Shown: positions 38,730 to 48,352, numbered from the stretch's first letter. The stretch is DNA of 64,000 nt from Mycobacterium sp. 4858 (GCF_900240975.1 NZ_LT968776.1:310001-374000); one strand, 5' to 3'. The notes: generated by a model from the sequence alone, not told the origin. Made by a program: numbers and translations.

Positions 38730-39224
38730 TCAACCGATGGGGGCGATCAGGGTCTGGCCGACGACCACATTCGGCGAGTTCATGTCGTTGAGTTCACGGA
38801 TGCGGTCGGCCACCTGCCGGGCGGGGGCGTCGGGAGCCACCCGGTGGGCGACGTCTTGCAGCGACTCCCCCGCCTCGACGCGCACGACGGCCAAGCGGTC
38901 CGGTACGTGCGCGGCCGAGTTCCCGGAGTCGCCGTTGAGCACCTGGCCGACGTTCCCGACCAGGCCCAGCCACAGAGTGATCGCACCGGCGGCCAGCGCC
39001 AGCCAGATGGTGGTCGCCACCGTGACGGGCCGCCTGCGATGAGGCGCGCCCGACATCGCGACGCTGGTGCCGCGGTAGCGAGCGGGCGCGCCGGCCGGCC
39101 GCGCCGGACCGGGGCGGCGCGAGCGATCCAGCCCGTCCCTGCCGTAACGAAGACCCGGGACCGGTCCGTTGACCGGACGCCGGGGGCTGCTGGTACGCGG
39201 CGCCAGCGTGTGGATGGTTGTCAT
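38730..39224 (-). CDS. chiZ: LysM-containing cell-division inhibitor ChiZ (Rv2719c-like)
   Basis: A 164-residue membrane protein. A proline/arginine-rich cytoplasmic N-terminus of about 65 residues precedes one transmembrane helix ([20 protein letters not shown], about 68-88), then an external LysM domain ([20 protein letters not shown] near 110). In M. tuberculosis ChiZ slows division after DNA damage. It is divergent from lexA, and both a PafBC-type promoter and a candidate SOS box lie upstream. Confidence 0.9.
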   Translation of the reverse strand: MTTIHTLAPRTSSPRRPVNGPVPGLRYGRDGLDRSRRPGPARPAGAPARYRGTSVAMSGAPHRRRPVTVATTIWLALAAGAITLWLGLVGNVGQVLNGDSGNSAAHVPDRLAVVRVEAGESLQDVAHRVAPDAPARQVADRIRELNDMNSPNVVVGQTLIAPIG

Positions 39225-39248
39225 CTGCGTTCCTCCGGTCAACTTAAT

Positions 39249-39264
39249 TCGCTCAGCTGTTCGA
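39249..39264 (-). promoter_or_regulatory. candidate degenerate SOS (LexA) box before chiZ
   Basis: TCGCTCAGCTGTTCGA has one perfect half-site (GTTCGA) and one with four of six matches to the mycobacterial TCGAAC-N4-GTTCGA consensus. It lies 25 bases upstream of the chiZ ATG, where a repressor would block initiation. Confidence 0.45.
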
Positions 39265-39323
39265 CTGTATCGCTCGTGTGTTCGAAAACCGAACATGTGA
39301 GCGAAGCGTGTCGCACGAGTCGA

Positions 39324-39346
39324 AAGCTAGACCACGCCACCGACAA
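39324..39346 (-). promoter_or_regulatory. PafBC (RecA-NDp) type promoter of chiZ
   Basis: On the minus strand TTGTCGGTG (39338-39346), eight bases and TAGCTT (39324-39329) reproduce the LexA-independent DNA-damage promoter seen at recA, here with the same -35 and spacing as at 54917-54939. It predicts damage induction of chiZ without RecA. Confidence 0.75.
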
Positions 39347-39466
39347 GTCCGTGGTCGCTAGAGCTGACATGCGGCTGAAATACCCGATCCGCCGAAGAGT
39401 TACACCTTTGTGATTTAGGACTTCGGCGCGGTTTTCCACCCTCGCGGCATCGGCACGACACGCCAG

Positions 39467-39482
39467 TCGAACACATGTTTGA
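39467..39482. promoter_or_regulatory. SOS box (LexA site) of lexA
   Basis: TCGAACACATGTTTGA matches TCGAAC-N4-GTTCGA at eleven of twelve defined positions. It is 32 bases before the lexA ATG and matches, from memory, the M. tuberculosis lexA autoregulatory site. Confidence 0.85.
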
Positions 39483-39514
39483 TTCTTGGGCGCGGTGGGG
39501 TTACATTCAGTGCC

Positions 39515-40213
39515 ATGAGCGACAGCAACGACACCTCATCGGCCGGGTCGGACGGCCGGCTGCACGCGGTCGATTCATCGCTGACCGAACGGCAACGCAC
39601 CATCTTGAACGTCATTCGCGCGTCGGTCACCAGCCGTGGCTACCCGCCGAGCATCCGGGAGATCGGTGACGCCGTCGGCCTGACGTCGACGTCGTCGGTG
39701 GCGCATCAGCTGCGCACGCTGGAACGCAAGGGGTACCTGCGCCGCGACCCGAACCGCCCCCGCGCGGTCGACGTCCGCGGCGCCGATGACGACGTGGCGG
39801 CGCCGGCCACCGAAGTCGCCGGCTCGGACGCGCTGCCGGAGCCGACCTTCGTCCCGGTCCTTGGGCGCATCGCGGCCGGTGGCCCCATCCTCGCCGAGGA
39901 AGCCGTCGAGGACGTGTTTCCGCTGCCGCGCGAGCTGGTGGGCGAGGGCACGCTGTTCCTGCTCAAGGTCGTCGGCGACTCGATGATCGAGGCGGCGATC
40001 TGCGACGGCGACTGGGTGGTCGTGCGGCAGCAGAACGTCGCCGACAACGGCGACATCGTCGCCGCCATGCTCGACGGGGAAGCCACCGTGAAGACGTTCA
40101 AGCGCGCGGGTGGTCAGGTATGGCTGATGCCGCACAACCCGGCGTTCGATCCCATACCCGGTAACGACGCGACCGTGCTGGGCAAGGTCGTCACGGTGAT
40201 CCGCAAGGTCTAG
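39515..40213 (+). CDS. lexA: SOS repressor LexA
   Basis: A 232-residue repressor-protease. The N-terminal winged helix includes [17 protein letters not shown] and [15 protein letters not shown]. Self-cleavage occurs at the Ala-Gly bond in GRIAAGGPI; the catalytic serine is in VVGDSMIEA and the lysine in [10 protein letters not shown]. The ATG at 39515 lies downstream of the SOS box; the open frame extends to 39479, inside the box, so the longer start is unlikely. Cleaved in the presence of RecA filaments. Confidence 0.95.
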   Translation: MSDSNDTSSAGSDGRLHAVDSSLTERQRTILNVIRASVTSRGYPPSIREIGDAVGLTSTSSVAHQLRTLERKGYLRRDPNRPRAVDVRGADDDVAAPATEVAGSDALPEPTFVPVLGRIAAGGPILAEEAVEDVFPLPRELVGEGTLFLLKVVGDSMIEAAICDGDWVVVRQQNVADNGDIVAAMLDGEATVKTFKRAGGQVWLMPHNPAFDPIPGNDATVLGKVVTVIRKV

Positions 40214-40236
40214 CCCCGTACCGGGTGCCGGCAGGC

Positions 40237-42498
40237 TCAGTCCGCCTTGACGAACCCGTTGGCCTGCGCCACTTCTTCGCTGGCCAGCCAGATTTCGGCG
40301 AGCGTGTCGTGGTAGAGCTCGCTGCCGGGCGTGTAGTACAGCCCGAAGCGGGCGCTCGCCTTGATCGGGTATCCGTCGGGCGCCTGGTAGGGGTCGTCGA
40401 GCGGTAGGTGGATGGTCGGGCGCCCGCCCGGGCCGAGCGCCACACCGCTGTCGTCGTCGACGGCCGCGTGCCGCCCGCCGCGCTGCTCGGACGCCCCGAC
40501 GGCCGCCGCCTCGGGCGCGACGGCTTCCGGGGCGGCTACCTCGGCCTCGGACACGTCCGCCGGGACGCGGGGCACCGCGACGTCAGGATGCTCGGCCTCG
40601 GACTCGGGAGCGGGCTCGGGGGCGGGAGCACCGCCCTCGAAGCCGGCGTCGGGAGGCGTGTGGGGAACGGCGACATCGAGGTATTCGGCCTCCACGTAGT
40701 CGCCGTCGGCATGGTCGGCTTCGGGGTAGGCGGACCCGTGCTCGTCGTCGACGTACCCGCCTTCGGCGTAATCCGCGTCGGCGTAATCGGATTCGGCGTA
40801 TTCGGGTTCACCGTATCCGGGTTCGGCGTACTCGCCTTCGGGGTAACCGGCCTCGCCTTCGGGATAACCGGCCCCGGATTCGGGGTAACCGACTTCGCCC
40901 TCGGGGTAACCGGCCTCCGACAGGGCCGCCGGCGAGACGGCGGAGAAGGAGTCGGTGTCGACCGCGTCGGGGTCCTCCTGCTCGAGCCCGAAAGGACCCT
41001 CGTCCGCGCCACCCCGGCGCCAGCTAACCCGCCCAGCCGCCTCAGCATCGGGGGCTGCGGGCTCGTGGGCGAAGTGCTCGGTGGTCGCGTCCTCGTGTCC
41101 CCACTGCTGATCACCGACGGCGTCGTAGCCGACATCGAGGTCGCGGTCGGGCTCGTAGCCGGCGTCGTCACCGGCCCGACGCCGGCGCCAGCGGAAGGCC
41201 ACCAGCCCCGCCAACACGATCAGCACCAGCACCGGGATGACGGCCAGCAGCCACCACGACTGCCAGATGAACTTCTTGGGGTGCGTGGGCATCGCCGAGC
41301 TGCTCGGCTGGTTCTGGCCCGACACCTGCAGGCCGGACAGCAACGGCGCCAGGTTGGCCGGATCCGTGCTGAACGTGTTCTTCGCCCGGTTCCACGAGAT
41401 CTTGCCGCCGGCGAACTGTTGGGAGACGACGTCGCCGTCGACGGCCTGGTCGCCGACCGGCGCCCCCAGCTTGCCGGTCGGTCCGCGGAGCTTGTCCCAC
41501 GCGGCCTTCATGGCCCCGCGGACCACGAAGGCGCCGTGCTCCGAGGTCCAGAAGATCACCGGCTTGTCGGCTCCGGAGAAGGTGACCATGCGGCTGGACG
41601 GAATGCCACCGTCGGACTCATTGGCGGTGGGGAAACCCAGGTCGCTGCCCGCCGGTCCGCCGAGCGACTCGTACTTGGCCAGGATGTTGGTTTCCACGGC
41701 GTTCGCGCCGGTGGCGGGGCTGAAGTACACCTTCCCGTTGGCGAAGTCCTGGACGATGCCGTCGCCGCCGATCGGATACTGCGCGCCCTTCTTGACCCCC
41801 AAGGCCCCGTTGGGGCCGCCGGCCGCGCGCCATGCCATGTTGATGGCCGCGGTGGGATCGATCGCCACCTGCAGGCCCTTCAACTGGTCGGCCAGGGCCG
41901 GCGGCTCGGTGCTGAACTGCTTCGTCTGCCTGTTCCATGACACCTGACCGCCGCTGAATTTCTGGGCGGACACCTCGCCGTTGTACGTTTCGTCGCCGAC
42001 CGGGACTCCGAGCACGCCGCCCGAACTGCCCAGCTTGTCCCAGGCGGCGTTGATCGCGCCGCGTACCACGAATGCGCCGTGGTCGGGCGTCCAGAAGATC
42101 ACCGGCTTGTCGCTGGCCGAGAAGGTGACCACGCGGCTGTCGGGGCCGGCGAGGCCGGGTACTTCGTTGATGGCCGGGAAGCCCAGATCGCTGCCGGCGG
42201 GGCCGCCCAGCATCTCGTATTTGTCCAGGATGGGCCCGTAGGCGAATTTCGCGCCGGTCGCCGGGGTGAAGAACATCTTGCCGCCGTCGAAGTCCAGCGC
42301 GAAGCCATCGCCAGCGGGATAGACATCGCCCTTCCGGGCGCCCAACGGTGATGAGTCGCCGCCGGCCTTCTCCCAGGCCGCCATCATGGCCGCCTCGGCG
42401 TCGCCGATGGGCGACGCCGCCGCCGGTGGCGCCAGCAAGGCAGCGGCCATTGCTGCAGCGGCCAAGCTGACCAGCGCGCTCCCGACCAGCCTGCGCAT
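40237..42498 (-). CDS. LGFP-repeat cell-surface protein with single membrane anchor and acidic Tyr-rich tail (Rv2721c-like)
   Basis: A 753-residue protein. A signal peptide (about 1-30, ending APPAAASPIG) is followed by a large external part with several LGFP repeats (SPLGARKGD, SDLGFPAINE, GVLGVPVGDE, GALGVKKGA, SDLGFPTANE, GKLGAPVGDQ); LGFP modules are found in actinobacterial envelope proteins that contact arabinogalactan or mycolates. A transmembrane helix near residues 410-430 (WLLAVIPVLVLIVLAGLVAF) precedes a basic stop and an acidic cytoplasmic tail with repeated GYPEGE-type units (DNA 40780-40930). The ATG at 42498 has AGAGAGG upstream. Exact role unknown. Confidence 0.87.
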   Translation of the reverse strand: MRRLVGSALVSLAAAAMAAALLAPPAAASPIGDAEAAMMAAWEKAGGDSSPLGARKGDVYPAGDGFALDFDGGKMFFTPATGAKFAYGPILDKYEMLGGPAGSDLGFPAINEVPGLAGPDSRVVTFSASDKPVIFWTPDHGAFVVRGAINAAWDKLGSSGGVLGVPVGDETYNGEVSAQKFSGGQVSWNRQTKQFSTEPPALADQLKGLQVAIDPTAAINMAWRAAGGPNGALGVKKGAQYPIGGDGIVQDFANGKVYFSPATGANAVETNILAKYESLGGPAGSDLGFPTANESDGGIPSSRMVTFSGADKPVIFWTSEHGAFVVRGAMKAAWDKLRGPTGKLGAPVGDQAVDGDVVSQQFAGGKISWNRAKNTFSTDPANLAPLLSGLQVSGQNQPSSSAMPTHPKKFIWQSWWLLAVIPVLVLIVLAGLVAFRWRRRRAGDDAGYEPDRDLDVGYDAVGDQQWGHEDATTEHFAHEPAAPDAEAAGRVSWRRGGADEGPFGLEQEDPDAVDTDSFSAVSPAALSEAGYPEGEVGYPESGAGYPEGEAGYPEGEYAEPGYGEPEYAESDYADADYAEGGYVDDEHGSAYPEADHADGDYVEAEYLDVAVPHTPPDAGFEGGAPAPEPAPESEAEHPDVAVPRVPADVSEAEVAAPEAVAPEAAAVGASEQRGGRHAAVDDDSGVALGPGGRPTIHLPLDDPYQAPDGYPIKASARFGLYYTPGSELYHDTLAEIWLASEEVAQANGFVKAD

Positions 42499-43091
42499 GT
42501 GACCTCTCTGCCCGTTCACCAAGCCTCCCAGCCGACGGCTATTCCCCTATCAGCGGCTGCGCCCGTTCCGCACAGCCGGCGAGCGGGCCGCAGTTCGACC
42601 GCGGAGAAACGACCACGTTCCGAACCGCATTTGCGCCGGGCTCGCATAACTTTGCTCCAGCCAACGAAAAATGCGAAGTCAGATCACGAATATTACAAAA
42701 ACGGATACCACGCCGATGTCGAAATGATGCCGAGCCACGCTCAAATCGCGACCGGATCCCCCGTCGCTCACGCGACGTTGGGCTAATCGCGCCGAATCCC
42801 GAACCCGACGATCGCCTGCGCAATGGGGCACGCCCGCCGCGGAAAGCAGCGATTCGGCGCTCGAAGGGCTTGCCGAACTTGACCAGGTCCTCGGCGCCGT
42901 CATGCTTTTCGGCGTGGCGATGGTCATTGCCCGGGCGGCATACCCAAAACACATGTGCCGACGGTACGTGAAGCCATTAACTCTTCAACGATCCACCCGA
43001 AAAAACGGCCGCGCGGCGAGCGCCGGTCGGGTTTGCCGCCGAAGCGCCGAATTGCCCGGTCCGGCGGCATTTCCAGCCGACGATGCTAGGG
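42499..43091. other. 593-base intergenic region without a convincing gene
   Basis: Short frames occur on both strands but none has a ribosome site and conserved-looking composition together. GC content drops noticeably around 42650-42730 (run with ATTACAAAAACGG) and 42960-43010. In H37Rv this interval holds Rv2722 and the TerC-like Rv2723 as I recall, neither of which is visible here; it may be the scar of their loss. The 5' part must contain the promoter of the LGFP gene. Confidence 0.6.
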
Positions 43092-44252
43092 CTAGACCCC
43101 CAGGCTGCGGCCGATGATCTCTTTCATGATCTCGGTCGTTCCGCCGTAGATCGTCTGCACCCTGGCGTCGAGATAGGCACGGGCAACGGGATATTCGCGC
43201 ATGTAGCCATAACCGCCGTGCAGTTGCAGGCAACGGTCGATCAGGTGCACCTGCTTTTCGGTGGAGTACCACTTGGCCATCGCCGCTTGCTCCGCGGTCA
43301 GCTTCTTGTCCAGGTGCAGCCGGATGAACTCGTCGACCATCATGCGCACCACGGTCGCCTCGGTCGCCAGCTCGGCAAGCACGAAGCGGCTGTTCTGGAA
43401 GCTGCCGATCGGCTTGTTAAATGCCTTGCGCTCCTTGGTGTATTGCAACGTGTGTTCGAGCACGTGCTCCATCGCCGCGGCGGCCATGATAGCGATCGAG
43501 ATGCGTTCCTGCGGCAGGTTCTGCATCAGGTAGATGAACCCCATGCCCTCCTGCCCCAGCAGGTTTTCGGCGGGCACCTTCACATCGGTGAACGACAACT
43601 CGGCGGTGTCCTGCGCGTCCAGCCCGATCTTGTCCAGGTGGCGGCCGCGTTCGAAGCCCTCCATGCCGCGTTCGACGACGAGCAGCGAAAAGCCCTGCGC
43701 CCCTTTGTCCGGATCGGTCTGGGCGACCACGATCACCAGGTCGGCGTTGATTCCGTTGGTGATGAACGTCTTTGCGCCGTTGAGCACGTAGTGGTCGCCC
43801 TGCTTGACCGCGCGGGTCTTGATGCCCTGCAAGTCGCTACCGGTTCCCGGCTCGGTCATCGCGATCGCGGTGATGATCTCGCCGGTGCAGAACTTGGGCA
43901 GCCAGCGCTGCTTCTGCTCCTCGGTGGCCAACGCGAGCAGGTACGGCGCCACGATGTCGTTGTGCAGGCCGAAGCCGATGCCGCTGTAACGGCCGGCGGT
44001 GGTCTCCTCGGTGATGATCGTGTTGTACCGGAAGTCGGGGTTGCCTCCGCCGCCGTATTCCTCCGGCACCGCCATGCCCAAAAAGCCCTGCTTACCGGCC
44101 TCGAGCCAGACGCCGCGGTCGACGATCTTGGCCTTCTCCCATTCGTCGTGGTGCGGCGCGACATGGCGATCCAGGAACGCACGGTAGGACTCACGGAACA
44201 GGTCGTGCTCCGGCTCGAAAAGAGTGCGCTGGTACTTGACGGCACTGCCCAT
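43092..44252 (-). CDS. fadE20: acyl-CoA dehydrogenase FadE20 (long-chain/isovaleryl type)
   Basis: A 386-residue FAD enzyme that introduces the alpha-beta double bond in acyl-CoA. Signatures: IAMTEPGTGSDLQGIKTRAV near residue 130 and QLHGGYGYMREYPVAR near residue 340. The last loop reads IYGGTTEIMKEI, with Gly where medium-chain enzymes carry the catalytic Glu; by analogy to LCAD, the base is probably the Glu in HVLEHTLQY near residue 250. The ATG at 44252 gives the usual length. A TetR-type operator lies 44 bases upstream. Confidence 0.93.
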   Translation of the reverse strand: MGSAVKYQRTLFEPEHDLFRESYRAFLDRHVAPHHDEWEKAKIVDRGVWLEAGKQGFLGMAVPEEYGGGGNPDFRYNTIITEETTAGRYSGIGFGLHNDIVAPYLLALATEEQKQRWLPKFCTGEIITAIAMTEPGTGSDLQGIKTRAVKQGDHYVLNGAKTFITNGINADLVIVVAQTDPDKGAQGFSLLVVERGMEGFERGRHLDKIGLDAQDTAELSFTDVKVPAENLLGQEGMGFIYLMQNLPQERISIAIMAAAAMEHVLEHTLQYTKERKAFNKPIGSFQNSRFVLAELATEATVVRMMVDEFIRLHLDKKLTAEQAAMAKWYSTEKQVHLIDRCLQLHGGYGYMREYPVARAYLDARVQTIYGGTTEIMKEIIGRSLGV

Positions 44253-44295
44253 GTGAATGACCTCCGGCGACGGGGAACTCTGTCGCCCAACATAT

Positions 44296-44313
44296 ACCAA
44301 CCAGACGGTTGGT
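44296..44313. promoter_or_regulatory. TetR-type operator upstream of fadE20
   Basis: ACCAACCAGACGGTTGGT is a perfect inverted repeat (seven-base arms, four-base centre), set in ATATACCAACC...GGTTGGTCGG, and lies 44 bases upstream of the fadE20 ATG. Such palindromes are recognised by TetR repressors of acyl-CoA metabolism; no TetR gene is in this window, so the regulator is elsewhere. Confidence 0.75.
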
Positions 44314-44346
44314 CGGCAGTCGGCGGGGTCGGCCCCGCCGGGCAGA

Positions 44347-45774
44347 TCAGTGGGCCGAGAACTCTTGCAGCCGGCCGGCCAGCGCCACCGGCACCCGGGC
44401 CTTGATCCGGGTGCCGTCGGGGTTGTGCTCCTCCTGCTGCACCCGCCCGTCGGCGTGCAGCCGGGCGACCAGGTCGCCGCGGTGATAGGGGATCACCACG
44501 TCCACGGCGGTGTCGGCGGGCACGGCCATCTCGCCCATCCGGTGCCGCAGGGCGTCGATGCCCTCGCCCGTGCGGGCCGAGACGAACATCGCGCCGGGCA
44601 GCGCGTGCCGGAGCTTGGCCAGCATCAGGCCGCTCGCGGCGTCGACCTTGTTCACCACCAGCAGCTCGGGCGGCGGGTCACCATGATGATCGGCGATCAC
44701 TTCGGAGATCACCTCCCGCACCGCGTTGATCTGGGCCAGGGGGTTGACGTCGGAGCCGTCGACCACATGCAGCAACAGGTCGGCGTCGACGACCTCCTCC
44801 AGCGTGGAGCGGAAAGCCTCGACCAGTTGGGTGGGCAGGTGCCGGACGAACCCGACGGTGTCGGTGAGCACCAGCGGGCGACCGTCTTCGAACTCGGCGC
44901 GGCGAGTGGTGGGCTCCAGGGTGGCGAACAACGCGTCCTGCACCAGGACCCCCGCTCCGGTCAGCGCGTTGAGCAGGCTCGACTTGCCGGCGTTGGTGTA
45001 GCCGACGATGGCGACCGACGGCGTATCGCTGGCCAGCCGCCGGCTGCGCTGGGTGTCGCGGACCTGCTTCATGTCCTTGATCTCCCGGCGCAGCTTGGCC
45101 ATGCGTTCGCGAATGCGGCGGCGGTCGGTCTCGATCTTGGTCTCACCGGGACCGCGCAGGCCCACGCCTCCCCCGCTGCCGCCGGCGCGGCCACCGGCCT
45201 GCCGGGACATCGACTCACCCCAGCCGCGCAGCCGCGGCAGCATGTACTCCATCTGGGCCAGCGATACCTGCGCCTTGCCCTCCCGGCTGGTGGCGTGCTG
45301 GGCGAAGATGTCCAGGATCAGGGCGGTGCGATCGATGACCTTGACCTTCACCGCCTTTTCCAGCGCGGTGAGCTGCGCCGGCGACAGTTCACCGTCGCAG
45401 ATCACGGTGTCGGCGCCGGTCGCCAGCACCACTTCGCGTAGCTCCTGGGCCTTCCCCGAGCCGATGTAGGTGGACGGGTCGGGCTTGTCGCGGCGCTGGA
45501 TGAGCCCTTCGAGCACCTGGGAGCCGGCGGTCTCGGCCAGGGCGGCGAGCTCGGCCATGCTGGCCTCGCTGTCGGCGGCGGTGCCGTCGGTCCACACACC
45601 GACCAGCACGACGCGTTCCAGCCGCAGCTGGCGGTACTCGACTTCGGAGACGTCGGTGAGTTCGGTGGACAGACCGGCAACGCGGCGCAGCGCCGACCGT
45701 TCTTCCAGCGCGAGCTCGCCGGTGCTTGGCTCCGCGACTGCGGGCGCGTGATTTTGGAATTCAGGTTGTGTCAT
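44347..45774 (-). CDS. hflX: ribosome-associated GTPase HflX
   Basis: A 475-residue GTPase that splits or rescues 70S ribosomes. An N-terminal domain with GKAQELREVV and a glycine-rich linker near GGSGGGVGLRGPGETKIETD leads to the G domain: GYTNAGKSSLLNAL (G1), DTVGFVRHLP (G3) and NKVDAA (G4). The chosen ATG (45774) is followed by TQPEFQNHA; an in-frame ATG seven codons upstream is possible. No strong ribosome site is seen. In mycobacteria HflX affects macrolide tolerance. Confidence 0.94.
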   Translation of the reverse strand: MTQPEFQNHAPAVAEPSTGELALEERSALRRVAGLSTELTDVSEVEYRQLRLERVVLVGVWTDGTAADSEASMAELAALAETAGSQVLEGLIQRRDKPDPSTYIGSGKAQELREVVLATGADTVICDGELSPAQLTALEKAVKVKVIDRTALILDIFAQHATSREGKAQVSLAQMEYMLPRLRGWGESMSRQAGGRAGGSGGGVGLRGPGETKIETDRRRIRERMAKLRREIKDMKQVRDTQRSRRLASDTPSVAIVGYTNAGKSSLLNALTGAGVLVQDALFATLEPTTRRAEFEDGRPLVLTDTVGFVRHLPTQLVEAFRSTLEEVVDADLLLHVVDGSDVNPLAQINAVREVISEVIADHHGDPPPELLVVNKVDAASGLMLAKLRHALPGAMFVSARTGEGIDALRHRMGEMAVPADTAVDVVIPYHRGDLVARLHADGRVQQEEHNPDGTRIKARVPVALAGRLQEFSAH

Positions 45775-45820
45775 AGGCAATACAAGATGATGCACGGCGA
45801 ATCGGCGTCGTGCACTCGAA

Positions 45821-46693
45821 TTAACGCTCCTGCGCGTCCCACCATTCCTCGCTGACCTCCCCGTGCGCCACCAGTACCGACGGCCCCCTCAGGTAGCTGG
45901 TGGCGTCGGTGATGGTGACGACGACGTCACCGCCCGGCACCCGCACGGTCAGCGTGCCGGTGGCCGCACCGGCGGCGGCCAGCGCGGCGACGGTGGCCGC
46001 GACCGTGCCGGTGCCGCACGAGCGCGTCTCGCCCACACCGCGCTCGTGCACGCGCATCCGCACCGCGCCGTCAACCGGTGAGGTGAGGACTTCGACGTTG
46101 ACCCCGTCCGGGAATTGGGCGTGGTCGAAGCTGACCGGCGCGGCCACGTCCAGCCGCGCCAGCTCCTCGGCGGTCAGGCCGGGATCCACGCACGCCAGGT
46201 GCGGGTTGCCCACGTCGACCGCCAGGCCGGAGAACCGGCGGCCGCCGACGACCGCGCTTCCGGGGCCGAGCGTGTTGGCCTTGCCCATGTCGACGCTGAT
46301 GTTGGCACGGGTGGCGTCGGCGCGGTGCACGGTGATCGGCCGCGGGCCGGCCGGCGACCCGACCACGAACTCGTCGCGGGCCTCGAGCCCGCTGGCGCGC
46401 AGGTAGTGCGCGAACACCCGGACGCCGTTGCCGCACATCTGGGCGAGCGAGCCGTCGGCGTTGCGGTAGTCCATGTACCAGTCGGCCGGGGCCACGCCGT
46501 CGGGCAGGCGGTCGAGCACGCCGGCCGCCAGCGCGGCGCCGGCGGTGGTGACGCGCAGTACCCCGTCGGCGCCCAACCCGCGCCGCCGGTCACACAGGGC
46601 GGCCACCCGGGCCGCGGTCAGGTCGAGCGCGGCCTGCGCGTCCGGGAGCAGCACGAAGTCGTTCTCGGTGCCGTGGCCCTTCGCGAATTGCAC
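45821..46693 (-). CDS. dapF: diaminopimelate epimerase
   Basis: A 290-residue epimerase that converts LL- to meso-diaminopimelate for lysine and peptidoglycan. The two catalytic cysteines are in [15 protein letters not shown] near residue 90 and [11 protein letters not shown] near residue 235. GTG start at 46693 beginning [16 protein letters not shown]. It follows miaA after a four-base gap and is cotranscribed with it. An imperfect TGCACG...CGTGCA hairpin (45791-45814) separates it from hflX. Confidence 0.95.
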   Translation of the reverse strand: MQFAKGHGTENDFVLLPDAQAALDLTAARVAALCDRRRGLGADGVLRVTTAGAALAAGVLDRLPDGVAPADWYMDYRNADGSLAQMCGNGVRVFAHYLRASGLEARDEFVVGSPAGPRPITVHRADATRANISVDMGKANTLGPGSAVVGGRRFSGLAVDVGNPHLACVDPGLTAEELARLDVAAPVSFDHAQFPDGVNVEVLTSPVDGAVRMRVHERGVGETRSCGTGTVAATVAALAAAGAATGTLTVRVPGGDVVVTITDATSYLRGPSVLVAHGEVSEEWWDAQER

Positions 46694-46697
46694 CTGC

Positions 46698-47627
46698 TCA
46701 GGATACGTGGCGCCAGGCTTGCAGGGCTTCGTCGACGAGCCGGGCGCTGTCACCAGCATCCAGCCAGCGGACCCGATGGTCGCGGCGGAACCACGACCGC
46801 TGGCGCCGCACGTAGCGTCGGGTGCCCACGTACGTCTGCTCCCGCGCGTCGCGCAGCCGCTCGGCGCCGCCCCCGGCGTCGAGCGCCTCGATCACCTGCG
46901 CATAGCCCAGGGCGCGCGACGCGGTGACCCCGTCGCGAAGTCCCTTGTCGAGCAGCGCGGCCACCTCGTCGACCAGCCCCTGGTCGAACATGGCGTCGGT
47001 GCGGCGGGCCAATCGCTCGTCGAGAGTCGTTGTCTGGCAATCGAGTCCGACGATGGCGGCGTCCCACCTCGGCGCGCCGATGCGCGGCGCGGACGCGGCG
47101 AACGGCCGTCCGGTCAGCTCGACCACCTCGAGCGCCCGCACCGTTCGTCGCGCGTCGGTCGGCAGGATGGCCGCGGCCGCGGCGGGGTCGCGCCGGGCCA
47201 GCTCGGCATGCAGGTCGCCGACCCCGACCTCGGCCAGCCGCCGTTCCCAGCGCGCCCGCACGGCCGCATCGGTGGCCGGGAACGACCAGTCGTCGAGTAG
47301 GGACTGGATGTAGAGCATGGAGCCGCCCACGATCATGGGCACGGCGCCGCGGGCCGCGATCGCCTCGACGTCCGCGGCCGCGGCGGCCTGGTAGCGGGCG
47401 ACGGTCGCGGTCTCGGTGACGTCCAGGACGTCGAGCTGGTGATGCGGGATCCCGCGGCGTTGGCCGACGGGCAGCTTGGCGGTGCCGATGTCCATTCCGC
47501 GATACAGCTGCATCGCGTCGGCGTTGACGATCTCGGCGCCGCCCTCGAGCCGTTCCGCGATGTCGAGCGCCAGCTGCGACTTGCCCGTTCCGGTGGGGCC
47601 GATTATCGCCAGCGGTCGCACGGCCAC
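46698..47627 (-). CDS. miaA: tRNA dimethylallyltransferase
   Basis: A 309-residue enzyme that adds a dimethylallyl group to A37 of tRNAs reading UNN codons; MiaB, encoded at 51.8-53.3 kb, then methylthiolates it. The P-loop is [17 protein letters not shown] at the N-terminus, followed by [20 protein letters not shown] start at 47627, one base after the stop of the Rv2728c-like gene. [13 protein letters not shown] near the end is the tRNA-binding signature. Confidence 0.95.
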   Translation of the reverse strand: MAVRPLAIIGPTGTGKSQLALDIAERLEGGAEIVNADAMQLYRGMDIGTAKLPVGQRRGIPHHQLDVLDVTETATVARYQAAAAADVEAIAARGAVPMIVGGSMLYIQSLLDDWSFPATDAAVRARWERRLAEVGVGDLHAELARRDPAAAAAILPTDARRTVRALEVVELTGRPFAASAPRIGAPRWDAAIVGLDCQTTTLDERLARRTDAMFDQGLVDEVAALLDKGLRDGVTASRALGYAQVIEALDAGGGAERLRDAREQTYVGTRRYVRRQRSWFRRDHRVRWLDAGDSARLVDEALQAWRHVS

Positions 47628-47628
47628 C

Positions 47629-48318
47629 TCAGAGCTGCCAGGCACCGGCGAAGTAGCCCACGCCGTAGGGCGCACCCCGGTACAGCTCCTTGGTCGTCCG
47701 CGGTCCCGGTGCGGCCAGGCCGGCCAGCACCTGAAAGGCGACCCGGCCCAGGATCTGGCGCGGCAACCGGCCCAGGGCGGCGACGTCGCCCGTGGCCAGC
47801 GCGTCGTCGAGGGCCCGCTGCGCGTCGGCGTTGCCGGGGTCGTACCCGCCGGGGGCGGCCGGGGTAAGGGTGTTCGCGCCGTCGGCCACCACCAGCACCC
47901 CGATCGGCGTGGGGGACGCGTCGATCTCGGCGCGCAACCGCCGTCCGCGGTCCAGCGCGGCCTCGGCGTCGTGGTCGGCGGAATAGACCCGTGCTTGCGC
48001 GGTGGCGTCGGGGCGGACCTGGCCGCGGAGCCAGGCGGCCAGCAACACGCACACGGGCAGCTCGGCGGGGGACTCGTCGTCGGCCCGCGGGGACAGCCGG
48101 ACCCGGAGGTCCACGCCGAAACCCGCGAGGGTGCCGGCCGTGTCGGGCCCGAACGCCTCGTCACGCCCGGCGGTCCCGATGATGGTCCAGTCCACGGGCA
48201 GCAGCGCGGCCGTCGCCAGCACCGCGGCCGCCAGGTCGGTCACCTCCACGGCGGCGGCCCCGGCGAGCTCGGGCACGAGCAACGGCGCCGACGGAACGAT
48301 CGCAATGCCGCTGAGCAC
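47629..48318 (-). CDS. extradiol dioxygenase-like protein (Rv2728c-like)
   Basis: A 229-residue protein related in fold to class III extradiol ring-cleavage dioxygenase B subunits: [14 protein letters not shown] at the start, [12 protein letters not shown] near residue 45 and [11 protein letters not shown] near residue 140. The typical metal-binding histidines are not evident, so it may not be an oxygenase. GTG start. It lies between the transporter and miaA on the same strand, likely one operon. Function unknown. Confidence 0.8.
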   Translation of the reverse strand: MLSGIAIVPSAPLLVPELAGAAAVEVTDLAAAVLATAALLPVDWTIIGTAGRDEAFGPDTAGTLAGFGVDLRVRLSPRADDESPAELPVCVLLAAWLRGQVRPDATAQARVYSADHDAEAALDRGRRLRAEIDASPTPIGVLVVADGANTLTPAAPGGYDPGNADAQRALDDALATGDVAALGRLPRQILGRVAFQVLAGLAAPGPRTTKELYRGAPYGVGYFAGAWQL

Positions 48319-48352
48319 GCCACCAAACTAACGTTTCACCGGCGCGGCGTGT

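Noticed and set aside
40780..40930. CRISPR-like or satellite array
   Set aside because: The repeated DNA encodes in-frame GYPEGE units of the LGFP protein tail, with no regular spacers.
42902..43117. 71-codon plus-strand frame upstream of fadE20
   Set aside because: No ribosome site, no recognisable product, and it overlaps the end of the fadE20 gene.
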